Both the position numbers and the translations under genes were made by a program. Of a DNA stretch of 64,000 nt, positions 43,466 to 53,364 are shown one piece after another. The stretch's first letter is position 1. Each line of letters opens with the position of its first letter. Source of the DNA: Bombella mellum (lineage in GTDB: Bacteria > Pseudomonadota > Alphaproteobacteria > Acetobacterales > Acetobacteraceae); the NCBI RefSeq assembly GCF_014048465.1, contig NZ_PDLY01000005.1, positions 1-64,000 on the forward strand. The letters are read 5' to 3'. The notes under the pieces were generated by a model. The model was not told where the DNA came from. It searched no databases and worked only from the letters and a program-made list of their open reading frames with translations.

Positions 43466-45274
43466 TCAAGCCCGTGCGGCGTCAAAAATGAAAAAAGTGA
43501 GATTTTCCCGTTCCTGCCATGTTTCAAGCCGCAGCTGCCCGGCTACATGCAGCAGGGGGCGGCTGAGGTCTTCCAGCAGGTCCGTGAAGCGTCTGTCCCC
43601 GGCCCGGAAGACAAGTCCCTTGATGCGGCTGTATCCGTCAGCTCCCTGAAGGATGACACGGAGTGTGTTGCCATCCTGTCCGATCCGGTCTGCCTTCACG
43701 CAGCGGACGTCCCTCATGGCCAGCAGGGGTTCCTCATTGGCGGGGCCGAAGGGGGCCAGCAGGGCGATCTGCCGGGCCAGGTCGGGTGTGGCTCCTTTGA
43801 TGGTGATGACACCGTCCAGCAGCAGGTCTTCCTGGGGCGGAAGGGAGAGGGCGTCACTGAGGGTTTCATCCAGCAGGGCATGGAGGGCGTCGCAGCGGTC
43901 TTCGGCTATGGAAAAACCGGCAGCCATCGCATGGCCTCCTCCTGTCAGGAGCAGGCCGGACTGAAGGGCGTGTATGATGGCGGCCCCGATATCCAGACCC
44001 GTCACGGACCGGGCGGAGCCTTTCACCACACCATCCTGCAGGGCGGCGACCAGGGCAGGGCGGTTGAACCGTTCTTTCAGCCGTCCGGCCACGATGCCGA
44101 CCACGCCGGGGTGCCAGTCACCGCCATGCAGAAAGATGACGGCATGGCCTGCCTCAATCTGCTTCTGGGCACGCTCCGTTGCGGCGTCCAGAATGTGGCT
44201 TTCCACGGTCTGGCGTCTGCGGTTGATTTCATCCAGTTCCTCGGCGATGAGGCGGGCTTCCGTCTTGGACCGGCTGAGCAGAAGCTGCAATCCCTGGTCC
44301 GCCTTGGCGATGCGCCCTCCGGCATTGATGCGTGGGCCAAGGGCGAAGCCACAGCTCATGGCACTGGCATTGGCTTTCACGCCCGCCACGTTGGCCAGGG
44401 CGGCCAGTCCGATCCGCTCACGGCGGTTCATCACCTTCAGCCCCTGTGCCACGAGGGCACGGTTGAGGTCCCGCAGCGGCATGACGTCGCAGATGGTGGC
44501 CAAGGCCGTGAGGTCCAGCAGGGACATGAGGTCTGGTGCGGGGTGTGCGTCGAACCAGCCCTGCTGGCGGAGGGTGCGTTGCAGGGCTATGACGGTCAGG
44601 AAGGCCACGGCCGTGGCACAAAGATGGCCCAGACCGGAATCACAGTCCAGCCGGTTCGGGTTCACGACCAGCCCCTTGGGCAGGCGCAGTCCGTCCGGTT
44701 TGTGATGGTCTAGGACGATCCGGTCGGCCTGTCCTTCAAAATGGTCCAGAATGTCGATGGCGGCCGTGCCGCAGTCCACGCAGACGAGCAGGGAGGCTCC
44801 CCGGTCCAGCAGGGATTGCAGGGCCGGAATGTTGGGGCCGTATCCTTCCGTCAGCCTGTCGGGAATGTGGGTGACGATCGTACAGCCAAGAGCGGTGAGT
44901 GTGGAACCGAGCAGGGCCGTGCCGCAGGCCCCGTCCACATCGTAATCGCCCAGGATGCCGACCGTCTCCTGCCGCTCCACGGCCGTGGCCAGACGCAGGG
45001 CCGTGGCGTCCATGTCCTTCAGGATGGACGGATCAGGGAGGGCGTCCCGCAGCCGGGGCTGGAGATAGGCTTCCACCGTCTCGGCAGAAACGCCCCGCCC
45101 GGCCAGGATGCGGGCGGCCAGCTCGGAGATGTCCATTTTCTGGGCGAGGGCCAGCGCAAGCCGGCTGTCCGTTTCCGCCAGCACGGGATGACGCCAGACC
45201 CAGCGTCGCAGTCCCGCACTCTGCCGGACATTGAGGACGGTGGTGTCAGGCTGTCTGGAGGATTCTGGAGGCAT
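43466..45274 (-). CDS. recJ: Single-stranded-DNA exonuclease RecJ
   Basis: 602 residues. DHH-family motifs are GDYDVDGACG, VCVDCGTAA, VLDHHKP and GGGHAMAAGFSIAE. It degrades single-stranded DNA 5' to 3' in recombination and mismatch repair. The start shares a base with the glpX stop, giving an aminotransferase-hom-glpX-recJ transcription unit; hom-glpX-recJ is a common alphaproteobacterial order. Confidence 0.95.
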   Translation of the reverse strand: MPPESSRQPDTTVLNVRQSAGLRRWVWRHPVLAETDSRLALALAQKMDISELAARILAGRGVSAETVEAYLQPRLRDALPDPSILKDMDATALRLATAVERQETVGILGDYDVDGACGTALLGSTLTALGCTIVTHIPDRLTEGYGPNIPALQSLLDRGASLLVCVDCGTAAIDILDHFEGQADRIVLDHHKPDGLRLPKGLVVNPNRLDCDSGLGHLCATAVAFLTVIALQRTLRQQGWFDAHPAPDLMSLLDLTALATICDVMPLRDLNRALVAQGLKVMNRRERIGLAALANVAGVKANASAMSCGFALGPRINAGGRIAKADQGLQLLLSRSKTEARLIAEELDEINRRRQTVESHILDAATERAQKQIEAGHAVIFLHGGDWHPGVVGIVAGRLKERFNRPALVAALQDGVVKGSARSVTGLDIGAAIIHALQSGLLLTGGGHAMAAGFSIAEDRCDALHALLDETLSDALSLPPQEDLLLDGVITIKGATPDLARQIALLAPFGPANEEPLLAMRDVRCVKADRIGQDGNTLRVILQGADGYSRIKGLVFRAGDRRFTDLLEDLSRPLLHVAGQLRLETWQERENLTFFIFDAARA

Positions 45275-46278
45275 CAGGCCTTGTGAGGGTCGAAATGGTG
45301 GTAGGTTTCCATGTAGCGGATGGTGCCGCTTTCCGAGCGCATCATGACGGAATGGGTGCGGATGTAGCTGTCGGAGGGGTATTCGATCCCCCGCAGCAGG
45401 TCTCCGGACGTGACGCCCGTGGCACAGAAAAAGACCGGTCCGGCGGCCATGTCCGTCAGGCTGAGGGCCTGTGTGGGGTCGAGGTCAGGGCGAATCATGC
45501 CACGGGTGCGGGTGATCTGCGCCTCGTTCTCGAAGAGCAGGCGGCCCTGCATCTGTCCGTTCATGCAGCGTATGGCCGCAGCGGCCAGCACGCCCTCCGG
45601 TGCGCCCCCGCTACCGGCGTAGATGTCCACGCCGCTGCCGGGGAGGCATGTGGCGATCACGGCGGCCACGTCGCCATCGCTGAGCAGGCGGACACGGGCA
45701 CCGGCTTCCCGTGCTCTGGCGACAAGCTCCTCATGGCGTTCACGTTCCAGCGCACAGAGGACCAGATCACTGACGTCGCATTTCTTGGCCCGTGCGAGGC
45801 TGGCGAGATTCTGGCCTATGGAGGCGTCAATATCCACCACGCCCTCCGGAAGGCCGGGGCCTACGGCGATCTTCTGCATGTAGATGTCAGGAGCATGGAG
45901 GAAGCAGCCTTTCTGTGCCAGAGCCACGACCGTGATGGCATTGGGCAGGCTGCGGGCGCAGAGGTTGGTGCCTTCCAGCGGGTCCACGGCGATGTCCATC
46001 TCCGGTCCACCACAGCCCACCTTCTCACCGATATACAGCATGGGGGCTTCATCCATTTCCCCCTCGCCAATGGTGACGGTGCCGTTGATGGCGACCGTAT
46101 CGAAAGCCTTGCGCATGGCGGCGACGGCGGCACCGTCAGCAGCATTCTTGTCGCCACGGCCCGTCCAGCGGGCGGAGGCGATGGCGGCGGCCTCGGTCAC
46201 GCGGGCAAGGTCCAGTCCCAGATTGCGGCCCGTGACACGATATTCATGCGGGACGTGGTGGTTCTGCTTCGCTGTCAT
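45274..46278 (-). CDS. glpX: Class II fructose-1,6-bisphosphatase
   Basis: 334 residues. Metal and substrate motifs: GRGDKNAADGAAVAAMR, GTVTIGEGEMDEAPMLYIGE, and DIAVDPLEGTN (the phosphatase D-P-x-E-G-T). It makes fructose 6-phosphate in gluconeogenesis. Four bases overlap hom and one base overlaps recJ. Confidence 0.95.
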   Translation of the reverse strand: MTAKQNHHVPHEYRVTGRNLGLDLARVTEAAAIASARWTGRGDKNAADGAAVAAMRKAFDTVAINGTVTIGEGEMDEAPMLYIGEKVGCGGPEMDIAVDPLEGTNLCARSLPNAITVVALAQKGCFLHAPDIYMQKIAVGPGLPEGVVDIDASIGQNLASLARAKKCDVSDLVLCALERERHEELVARAREAGARVRLLSDGDVAAVIATCLPGSGVDIYAGSGGAPEGVLAAAAIRCMNGQMQGRLLFENEAQITRTRGMIRPDLDPTQALSLTDMAAGPVFFCATGVTSGDLLRGIEYPSDSYIRTHSVMMRSESGTIRYMETYHHFDPHKA

Positions 46279-47609
46279 GGGAGGTCTTCCACTTTCAGGG
46301 CCAGCGGCGTGCCATCCACCAGAGGGCTTTCCTCAAGCATGGGCAGGATGCGGCTGATATCGTTCAGCGTGACAGGGCCTGTCAGCAGGATGAGCTGCGT
46401 GGCTCCCTTCTGGGACGCATGATGGTGACCCTGTTCCACGGCGATGTCCTCATTGCCGAGGAAGGTCCTGATGTCGCTCAGGGCCGTTTCGGCTTCGGTC
46501 CCCTGGCCGAGCGTGATGCGGAGATAGAAACGGCTGACCAGACCTTCCACGGGTTCGCAGGGGATGGGGGCCTGCTCATCAACCCGGCCCCAGAGGGGCA
46601 GGCCGTGCCCACGGGCAAGGTCGATCACGTCGGCCATGACGGCGTCAGCCGTGGGGCCTTCCCCGGCACCCTGTCCGGAAATGGTGATCGGGCCACTGAA
46701 GGGACCTTCTGTCGTCAGGGCGTTATAGACGCCATTGACCTGCGCCAGTCCTGACCGGGCCGGGATGAGGCAGGGCTGCACCCAGGCTTCCACACGGTCT
46801 TCCGGCAGGCGGCGGGCCACGCCCAGCATCTTGATGGCATAGCCGAGCCTGCGGGCCTGATGGATGTCATCCGTGGTGATGCGCCGCATTCCGCTGACGG
46901 CCAGACTGTCAAAAACGATCGGGCGGAAAGCGATGGCGGTCAGGATGCTCAGCTTGTGGGCGGCGTCCCAGCCATCAATGTCGGCGGAAGGATCAGCCTC
47001 GGCATAGCCTTTATCCTGCGCTTCTTTCAGCACGTCCTCGAAGGCACGACCCGTTTCGGCCATCTCGGTGAGGATGAAGTTGCTTGTCCCGTTGAGGATG
47101 CCGCCCAGGCGGGTCAGGGCATCGGCAGCCACGCCCTCACGCACCACCTTGATGGCTGGAATGCCACCGGCCACGGCGGCCTCGAACAGCAGGGGAGCCT
47201 TGTGTGTGTGGCTGAGATGGGCCAGCTCTTCCGCATGGCGGGCCACGAGGGCCTTGTTGGCCGTCACGACGGCCTTGCCCGCTTTCAGGGCGTTCGTCAC
47301 CAGTGTGCGGGCCGTCCCTTCGGCTCCCCCCATCAGCTCGACGACGACATCCACGTCAGGGTCGCTGGTCAGGGCCACGGGATCGTCATGCCAGCGGAGG
47401 CCGGAGAGGTCGATCCCACGGTCCCGGTTACGGTTGCGGGCACTGACGGCCACGACCTCGATCTTCCGGCCCGTGCGGCTGTGCAGCAGGTCCTCATGCT
47501 GGCGGAGAAGACGGATGACGCCCGTGCCCACCGTTCCGAGGCCGGCGATGCCCAGCCGGAGCGGGGATGTGGCGGAGGATGGGGCAGTGTCGTGATGCAC
47601 GGAGGTCAT
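46275..47609 (-). CDS. hom: Homoserine dehydrogenase
   Basis: 444 residues: NAD(P)-binding LGIAGLGTVGTGVIRLLR, the catalytic region ILNGTSNFILTEM and DPSADIDGWDAAHKL, and a C-terminal ACT-type regulatory domain (about residues 355-440). It makes homoserine for threonine and methionine. It follows the aminotransferase gene by 54 bp and overlaps glpX by 4 bp. Confidence 0.95.
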   Translation of the reverse strand: MTSVHHDTAPSSATSPLRLGIAGLGTVGTGVIRLLRQHEDLLHSRTGRKIEVVAVSARNRNRDRGIDLSGLRWHDDPVALTSDPDVDVVVELMGGAEGTARTLVTNALKAGKAVVTANKALVARHAEELAHLSHTHKAPLLFEAAVAGGIPAIKVVREGVAADALTRLGGILNGTSNFILTEMAETGRAFEDVLKEAQDKGYAEADPSADIDGWDAAHKLSILTAIAFRPIVFDSLAVSGMRRITTDDIHQARRLGYAIKMLGVARRLPEDRVEAWVQPCLIPARSGLAQVNGVYNALTTEGPFSGPITISGQGAGEGPTADAVMADVIDLARGHGLPLWGRVDEQAPIPCEPVEGLVSRFYLRITLGQGTEAETALSDIRTFLGNEDIAVEQGHHHASQKGATQLILLTGPVTLNDISRILPMLEESPLVDGTPLALKVEDLP

Positions 47610-47663
47610 GGGAGGCGTGGTCCTGTCAGGCTGTGACCCTGCCGGAGGCAGGGCCGGGAGGCG

Positions 47664-48857
47664 TTACGGTTTGAGGGCGTTGTGCTGGTTCATGAAGTTC
47701 TTGATGGAGCGTGTGGCCTGACGGAGACGCTGGTTGTTCTCCACAAGGCCGATGCGGACAAACCCGTCCCCATGTTCACCGAAGCCAAGCCCCGGTGCCA
47801 CGGCGACCTTGGCTTCCTTCAGCAGGAGCTTGGAGAAGCCCACGCTGCCCAGATGGGCGAATTTGGGGGGGATCGGTGCCCAGGCGAACATGGAACCTTC
47901 CGGCGAGGGGACATCCCACCCGGCGGCGTGGAGACCACGGATGAGGACATCCCGCCTGTCCCTGTAGAGCAGGCGCATGTCCTCGACATAATCCTGCGGG
48001 CCGTTCAGGGCGGCCGTGGCGGCAACCTGCACCGGCGTGAAGGCTCCATAGTCCAGATAGGACTTGATGCGTGTCAGGGCCTGGATGAGACGGGGATTCC
48101 CGGCGGCAAAGCCGATGCGCCATCCGGCCATGGAATAGGTCTTGGACATGGAGGTGAATTCCACCGCAATGTCCTTCGCACCTTCGATGGAGAGGATGGA
48201 TGGCGGTGGCTCGTCACCGAAATAGATTTCCGAATAGGCGAGGTCGGACAGGACCCAGATGTTTTCCTTCCGGGCGAACTTGACGATTTCTTTGTAGAAC
48301 TCCTTCGAGGCCAGATAGGCGGTCGGATTGGAGGGAAAGTTGATGATGAGGGCCGTCGGCTTGGGGACGGAGTGGCGCACGGCCCGGTACAGGGCTTCCA
48401 GCATCGCATCATCCGGTGAGGCCGGGACGGAGCGGACGGAGGCTCCGGCAATGATGAAGCCGAACTGGTGGATGGGGTAGGACGGGTTCGGCACCAAGAT
48501 GGTGTCACCGGGGCTGGTGATGGCTGAGGCCAGGTTGGCCAGTCCTTCCTTGGAGCCGATCGTGGCGATGATCTCCGTCTCCGGGTCCAGCTTCACGCCG
48601 AAGCGGCGTTCATAATAGGCGGCCTGGGCCTTGCGGAGGCCGGGAATGCCACGGCTGACAGAATAGCCATGCACCCGGGGGTTGCGCAGCGTCTCGGCCA
48701 GCTTGTCGATGACATGCTGGGGGGGAGGGCTGTCCGGGTTGCCCATGCCGAGGTCCACAATGTCTTCCCCGGCGGCCCGTGCGGCGGCCTTGGCTTTGTT
48801 GACTTCAGCAAAGACATAGGGCGGCAGGCGGCGAATCTTGTGGAACTCTTCGGTCAT
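47664..48857 (-). CDS. PLP aminotransferase, AlaC/LL-diaminopimelate aminotransferase type
   Basis: 397 residues from ATG 48857. The fold-type I core shows the PLP lysine in SMSKTYSMAGWRIGF and the family stretches PNPSYPIHQFGF and NFPSNPTA. Related proteins are the alanine transaminase AlaC and DapL-like enzymes; sitting ahead of hom suggests amino acid synthesis in the aspartate family or alanine. A TTG nine bases upstream is possible but less likely. Confidence 0.88.
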   Translation of the reverse strand: MTEEFHKIRRLPPYVFAEVNKAKAAARAAGEDIVDLGMGNPDSPPPQHVIDKLAETLRNPRVHGYSVSRGIPGLRKAQAAYYERRFGVKLDPETEIIATIGSKEGLANLASAITSPGDTILVPNPSYPIHQFGFIIAGASVRSVPASPDDAMLEALYRAVRHSVPKPTALIINFPSNPTAYLASKEFYKEIVKFARKENIWVLSDLAYSEIYFGDEPPPSILSIEGAKDIAVEFTSMSKTYSMAGWRIGFAAGNPRLIQALTRIKSYLDYGAFTPVQVAATAALNGPQDYVEDMRLLYRDRRDVLIRGLHAAGWDVPSPEGSMFAWAPIPPKFAHLGSVGFSKLLLKEAKVAVAPGLGFGEHGDGFVRIGLVENNQRLRQATRSIKNFMNQHNALKP

Positions 48858-49080
48858 GACACTCAATCAATCAGCAGGACGGGGGCTTCATGGGCTCCAC
48901 CGGAGTAAAGGGTGTCCCGTCCCGGGCAGGTGTTCCCGTACGGGTGGGCATCCCATGTTTCATGAGGCAGGCCGGTCCGACAAGGGGCTTTCACCATAAA
49001 AGGTGGAAAATTTCCCCTTCTTTTTCATGCCGTTCCCCGTCAGGCCGTGGCGGAAAGGCCTGACGGAGCCGGGTAAAGTT

Positions 49081-50058
49081 TCAGTGAGTGGCGGCTTTTC
49101 CGGGCCGGACGTTCATTTCGTAGGAAACACGGACACCGTCACCGATGGCCTCGCCCGTCAGGCGCATGTCAGCCTGCGGGACACCGAGGTGGGCCAGCTG
49201 CTGGGCGACGGCCCTTGCCCGCAGCAGGGCAAGGCCGATCTCATGGGCCTGTTCATCGGGGGAGAGGCCGCTCTGGGCACTGAGGGTCGTGCCGAAACCA
49301 CGGATGAGCAGGCGGTGATGGCGGCGGTGCGCCACGATCTGGGTGAAGGTGTCGGTCTGGTCGCCGTCCAGATGATCCGTGTCTGCCTGAAAGCGGACGA
49401 GCGTTCCGGCGGGGGTGGCCCTGTCAAAATCCGGAATGACGGGCAGGATGGTGCGGGGCAGTGTGAAGCCGGGGAAAAGCAGGGGCCGGGGGGGCTGGCC
49501 GGGGTCCGGCAGCACGATGGGCAGGGCGTGGGAGATGGGCTGATATGTCAGGCTCGAGCCACCATCGGAAGTGATGGCAGGGTCCGCTTCACGGCTCTGG
49601 CGTACGGCAGGTGCACTGGCGGCCGGACCGGAGCTGCTGCTCCCCAGGGTCATGGAGCCACCGTTCTGGGGACGGGGAGGTGGCGGATTGACCATGCCGA
49701 CAGGCAGGGCACCGCCGGAGGCGGCGACCCGCTGGGAATAGTTGCGGTCCTGTTCCAGCCGATTCGTGATCATGGCCCGGGCATCCGCACTGGGGAATTC
49801 CGGCGTCGTGGTGGGGATGAGGGTGATCTTGGGAGCTGGCCGGTCATAACCCGGTGTCGGGGGGTGCAGCTTCGTGATCTCCCCGCCGAAGATGTCGTGC
49901 GTGATGTCCCGTGTCGTGTCGATGGCATCACGGTGCTGGCAGCCTGCGGTGAGCAGGGGCAGGGCCAGCAGGCAGAGACCGAGCCTGAGGAGGCCGGGAC
50001 GACGTGTGGCGGAGGCGGAAATGATGTGGAAAGAACGTCTGGAAAGGCTGAGTGTCAT
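49081..50058 (-). CDS. OmpA-like lipoprotein
   Basis: 325 residues. A lipobox LLTAGC ends the signal sequence near residue 40. A Pro/Ser-rich stretch follows, and the C-terminal 100 residues (LVRFQADTDHLDGDQ, LLIRGFGTT, LALLRARAVAQQLAHLGVPQADMRL) resemble the OmpA peptidoglycan-binding domain, although the canonical NxxLSxxRA is changed to LALLRARA. Probably an outer-membrane lipoprotein of the envelope. The gene is divergent from clpP. Confidence 0.72.
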   Translation of the reverse strand: MTLSLSRRSFHIISASATRRPGLLRLGLCLLALPLLTAGCQHRDAIDTTRDITHDIFGGEITKLHPPTPGYDRPAPKITLIPTTTPEFPSADARAMITNRLEQDRNYSQRVAASGGALPVGMVNPPPPRPQNGGSMTLGSSSSGPAASAPAVRQSREADPAITSDGGSSLTYQPISHALPIVLPDPGQPPRPLLFPGFTLPRTILPVIPDFDRATPAGTLVRFQADTDHLDGDQTDTFTQIVAHRRHHRLLIRGFGTTLSAQSGLSPDEQAHEIGLALLRARAVAQQLAHLGVPQADMRLTGEAIGDGVRVSYEMNVRPGKAATH

Positions 50059-50287
50059 GGTCCGGCGTGCAACAGGGGCAGAGAGGGGGCAGGGCCAAAA
50101 CAGGAAAGCCCCAGAATGGAACGGTGAGCCGTCAGAATATGTGTCTCTTCTCCCGGACGCAATTCCTTACCGGGAAAGAAAGGGAGAAAAAGGGTCCTGA
50201 TTTTATCGCTGGAAACGATGAAAAAGCTGCATGGAAGGGCGTTTTTATGGCTTGGCAGAGAGGGCAAGCAGGGGCAGGATAAGCACC

Positions 50288-50998
50288 ATGATGACATATG
50301 ATGAACGCCACAATCATGACACTGCCCGCCACAGGGCTTCTTCCCCTGCCGAAGGGGCTGTCCGGCATGGTGCCGCCATGATGTATCCTGTCATGGAAGA
50401 TGAGCCGGAGGAAGCTGGAGCGGAGGACAGGAAGTCCGGCCCCGCACCGGAGGTGGAACGTCACCTTTTCGAACAGCGCAAGGTGCTGATCTTTGGTGGG
50501 GTGAATGACCGCATGGCCCGTGACATCACGGGGCGGCTGCTGGCTCTGGCCGGAGAATCGGACAGACCGATTGATGTTTATGTCAATTCTCCCGGTGGCC
50601 ATGTGGAAAGTGGCGACACCATCCATGACATGATCCGCTTCGTGGATTCCGTCGCTCCAGTTAACATCATCGGCACGGGCTGGGTGGCCTCCGCCGGTGC
50701 GCTGATCTTTGCGGCGGGGCGGCCGGAGCGGCGCGTGTGTCTACCCAATACCCGGTTTCTGCTGCACCAGCCGATGGGCGGCGTGCGGGGACCGGCGACC
50801 GACATTGATATCGAGGCCCGCGAGATCATCAAGATGCGCGAACGTCTGAACAGGCTTTTTGCGCATGAAACAGGACAGCCCTACGAGAAGGTGGCCCGTG
50901 ACACGGACCGCAACTACTGGATGTCGGCGAAGGAGGCGGTTGCGTACGGGCTAGTCAGTCGCATCATTTCGTCGGCAGCCGATCTCGAGCAGGGCTGA
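50288..50998 (+). CDS. clpP: ClpP-family protease subunit with an extended N-terminus
   Basis: 236 residues from ATG 50288 (AGGA 8 nt upstream). The catalytic Ser is in GWVASAGALIFAAG (about 135), His in LPNTRFLLHQP (160) and Asp in DTDRNYWMSAKEA (205 or 207). The Ser and Asp contexts differ from standard ClpP (GxAASMGAxLLAAG and DRDRFMS), and the first 60 residues are a His/acidic extension. No clpX is adjacent. It is a ClpP paralogue; the partner ATPase cannot be told. Confidence 0.85.
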   Translation: MMTYDERHNHDTARHRASSPAEGAVRHGAAMMYPVMEDEPEEAGAEDRKSGPAPEVERHLFEQRKVLIFGGVNDRMARDITGRLLALAGESDRPIDVYVNSPGGHVESGDTIHDMIRFVDSVAPVNIIGTGWVASAGALIFAAGRPERRVCLPNTRFLLHQPMGGVRGPATDIDIEAREIIKMRERLNRLFAHETGQPYEKVARDTDRNYWMSAKEAVAYGLVSRIISSAADLEQG

Positions 50999-51024
50999 GT
51001 CCTACAAGGAAAAGGAGCCTTATC

Positions 51025-52044
51025 GTGAGCGATGCACGTAAAGCAGCCGGGAAGAGCTCTCTGGCAGACATTTACTCCCACCTGCCGGACAGCCCTTCGG
51101 AGAAAACTCTGGAGCAGGTGGACTATGATGCCCGCCACTGGAGCAGCCCCGTCAAGGGACCGCTGAAACCGGGCACGCCGGAACACAAGAAGGCCATGGC
51201 CGACATGTTCCGTGACACGTTCAATCCCTACAAGCCGTCCGTCATCCCCTGGCCGGAGCTGGACCCCGAGACGCTGCATCGCATCACCTCCCTGCCGATC
51301 TGGGACATTGCCGTGCAGACCGAGGGCAAGGCCCGCCTCCGCATGGCCGCCTATGCCGACATGCTGGAAGACCCGGATGTGAAGGACGCCATCGCCCGCA
51401 ATGCGTGGGAAGAGAACCGCCACAAGGAGGTTCTGGCCCGCATGGTGGAGCATTACGGCATCCCGCTGGCTCCTGAAGACCCCTACATCGAACCTCGTGA
51501 CACGGAGTGGGCCTATCTGGTGACAGGCTTCTCCGAGTGCTGGGACAGTTTCTTCGCCTTCGGTCTCTTCTCCCTTGCCGAGAAGGCGGGCCTGTTCCCG
51601 ATGGAGCTGATCGAGACATTCGAGCCGGTCATGCAGGAGGAATGTCGCCACATCCTGCTGTTCGCCAACTGGCTGGCCTATCATCGGGCGGTGATGCCGC
51701 TCTGGCGTCGCCCGTGGTTCGAGATGCGGGTGATCGGCGTGCTGTTCTTCCTGCTCTATGAGCGTCTGAGCCTCGTCCGCAGCTTCGACGATGATGGCGT
51801 GGAGCATACGCAGGACAACAACTTCACCGTGACCGGTGCGCAGAGCATGACGGACAAGCAGGTCGACTTTGTCGAGCTGATGGAGCTGTGCCTCAAGGAG
51901 AACGAGCGTCGCTTTGCCGGTTATGACCCTCGGCTGCTGCGCCCGCAGATGGCTCCGTTTGCAGCCCGCATGGCGTTGGGTGGTGTCAGGCTATGGCGTC
52001 GCCTGCGTGGGCAGAAAGGTGCCGAGGCCCGGCAGGCTGCCTGA
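51025..52044 (+). CDS. Ferritin-like diiron protein
   Basis: 339 residues, GTG start with AAGGAG about 8 nt upstream. Two EExxH-type motifs, NAWEENRHKEVL and MQEECRHILLF, and helical content point to a ferritin-like carboxylate-bridged diiron fold. The family's function is not settled. It begins 26 nt after clpP, so the two are likely cotranscribed, and ends before a bidirectional terminator. Confidence 0.72.
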   Translation: MSDARKAAGKSSLADIYSHLPDSPSEKTLEQVDYDARHWSSPVKGPLKPGTPEHKKAMADMFRDTFNPYKPSVIPWPELDPETLHRITSLPIWDIAVQTEGKARLRMAAYADMLEDPDVKDAIARNAWEENRHKEVLARMVEHYGIPLAPEDPYIEPRDTEWAYLVTGFSECWDSFFAFGLFSLAEKAGLFPMELIETFEPVMQEECRHILLFANWLAYHRAVMPLWRRPWFEMRVIGVLFFLLYERLSLVRSFDDDGVEHTQDNNFTVTGAQSMTDKQVDFVELMELCLKENERRFAGYDPRLLRPQMAPFAARMALGGVRLWRRLRGQKGAEARQAA

Positions 52045-52072
52045 GCCTCTGGCCAGTTTCAGGCCAGACAGA

Positions 52073-52109
52073 AAAAACCCCGTTCCGTCATGTATGGAGC
52101 GGGGTTTTT
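52073..52109. terminator. Bidirectional terminator between the ferritin-like gene and recA
   Basis: CCCCGTTCC (52078-52086) pairs with GGAGCGGGG (52096-52104), one G-T pair, flanked by A-run on the left and T5 on the right. It serves the two convergent genes. Confidence 0.9.
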
Positions 52110-52161
52110 CATGACCGGCGGTCACCGTCCCGACCGGGACGGTGCTGGCCCTGATGGTGGA

Positions 52162-53271
52162 TCAGCCCTTGCGTTTGCTGCTGGAGCTGCTGCTGTTCAG
52201 GGGCAGTTCGTCGGAGGCGGAGCTGGCATCATCAGCGTCATCGGCTGATTCGCCTGCCATCATGTCCTCGGCGATGACACCGGCACCCTGCCGGACCCGT
52301 TTTTCGATCTCTTCCGCCATTTCCGGGTGTTCACGCAGATACTGCTTGGCATTTTCCCGGCCCTGGCCGATGCGGGTGCTGTCGTAGGAGAACCATGCAC
52401 CGGATTTCTCCACCACGTTGGCCTTCACGCCGAGGTCCAGCAGCTCGCCCATCTTGCTGACACCCTCGCCATACATGATGTCGAATTCCACCTGCCGGAA
52501 GGGAGGAGCCATCTTGTTCTTGACGACCTTCACCCGTGTCTGGTTGCCCACGACCTCATCCTTGTCCTTCACGGAGCCGATGCGGCGGATGTCCAGACGG
52601 ATGGAGGCGTAGAACTTCAGGGCGTTGCCGCCCGTCGTGGTCTCCGGGTTGCCGAACATCACGCCGATCTTCATGCGGATCTGGTTCAGGAAGATGATGG
52701 TGGTGTTGGAGCGGGACACGGAGCCTGTCAGCTTCCGCAGGGCCTGGCTCATCAGGCGGGCATGGAGGCCGACATGGCTGTCGCCCATGTCCCCCTCAAG
52801 CTCGGCCTTGGGCACGAGGGCGGCCACGGAGTCCACGACCAGAATGTCGATGGCCCCGGAGCGTACGAGCGTGTCGGCGATTTCCAGAGCCTGCTCCCCG
52901 GCATCCGGCTGGCTGAGCAGGAGATTGTCGATGTCCACGCCCAGCTTGCGGGCATAGATGGGGTCAAGCGCATGTTCGGCATCAATGAAGGCCGCCGTGC
53001 CGCCTTTCTTCTGGGCCTCGGCCACGGCATGGAGGGCCAGCGTGGTCTTGCCGGAGCTTTCCGGCCCGTAAATCTCGATGATGCGGCCCCGTGGCAGCCC
53101 ACCGATGCCCAGTCCGATATCCAGTCCCAGCGATCCCGTGGAAATGACATCCACCTGCTCCTTGGGCCGCTGGCCCAGCCGCATGATGGACCCCTTGCCG
53201 AAGGAGCGTTCGATCTGGCTGAGTGCGCCTTCCAGTGCTTTGCTTTTCTCTGCGTTCTTGTCTGCTGACAT
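52162..53271 (-). CDS. recA: Recombinase RecA
   Basis: 369 residues from ATG 53271, with GAGG about 7 nt upstream; a frame reaching 53346 is longer than the family and lacks a ribosome site. Walker A is [14 protein letters not shown], Walker [11 protein letters not shown], and the L1/L2 loop regions and [20 protein letters not shown] are intact. The C-terminus is acidic with a Ser-rich tail ([14 protein letters not shown]). I see no clear alphaproteobacterial GTTC-N7-GTTC LexA site just upstream. Confidence 0.97.
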   Translation of the reverse strand: MSADKNAEKSKALEGALSQIERSFGKGSIMRLGQRPKEQVDVISTGSLGLDIGLGIGGLPRGRIIEIYGPESSGKTTLALHAVAEAQKKGGTAAFIDAEHALDPIYARKLGVDIDNLLLSQPDAGEQALEIADTLVRSGAIDILVVDSVAALVPKAELEGDMGDSHVGLHARLMSQALRKLTGSVSRSNTTIIFLNQIRMKIGVMFGNPETTTGGNALKFYASIRLDIRRIGSVKDKDEVVGNQTRVKVVKNKMAPPFRQVEFDIMYGEGVSKMGELLDLGVKANVVEKSGAWFSYDSTRIGQGRENAKQYLREHPEMAEEIEKRVRQGAGVIAEDMMAGESADDADDASSASDELPLNSSSSSSKRKG

Positions 53272-53364
53272 GGAGACCTCGTGACTGTCATGCTCCGGGT
53301 TGTGGAGCGGTATGTGGCATTCAGGCTGGGGCCGGACAGGCTCCATGCCTGCCCGGTCCGTCCT

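Noticed and set aside
43460-44713. 417-codon frame antisense to recJ
   Set aside because: Shadow of a well-supported conserved gene.
53272-53346. N-terminal extension of recA to 53346
   Set aside because: Not found in RecA, and the ATG at 53271 has a good ribosome site.
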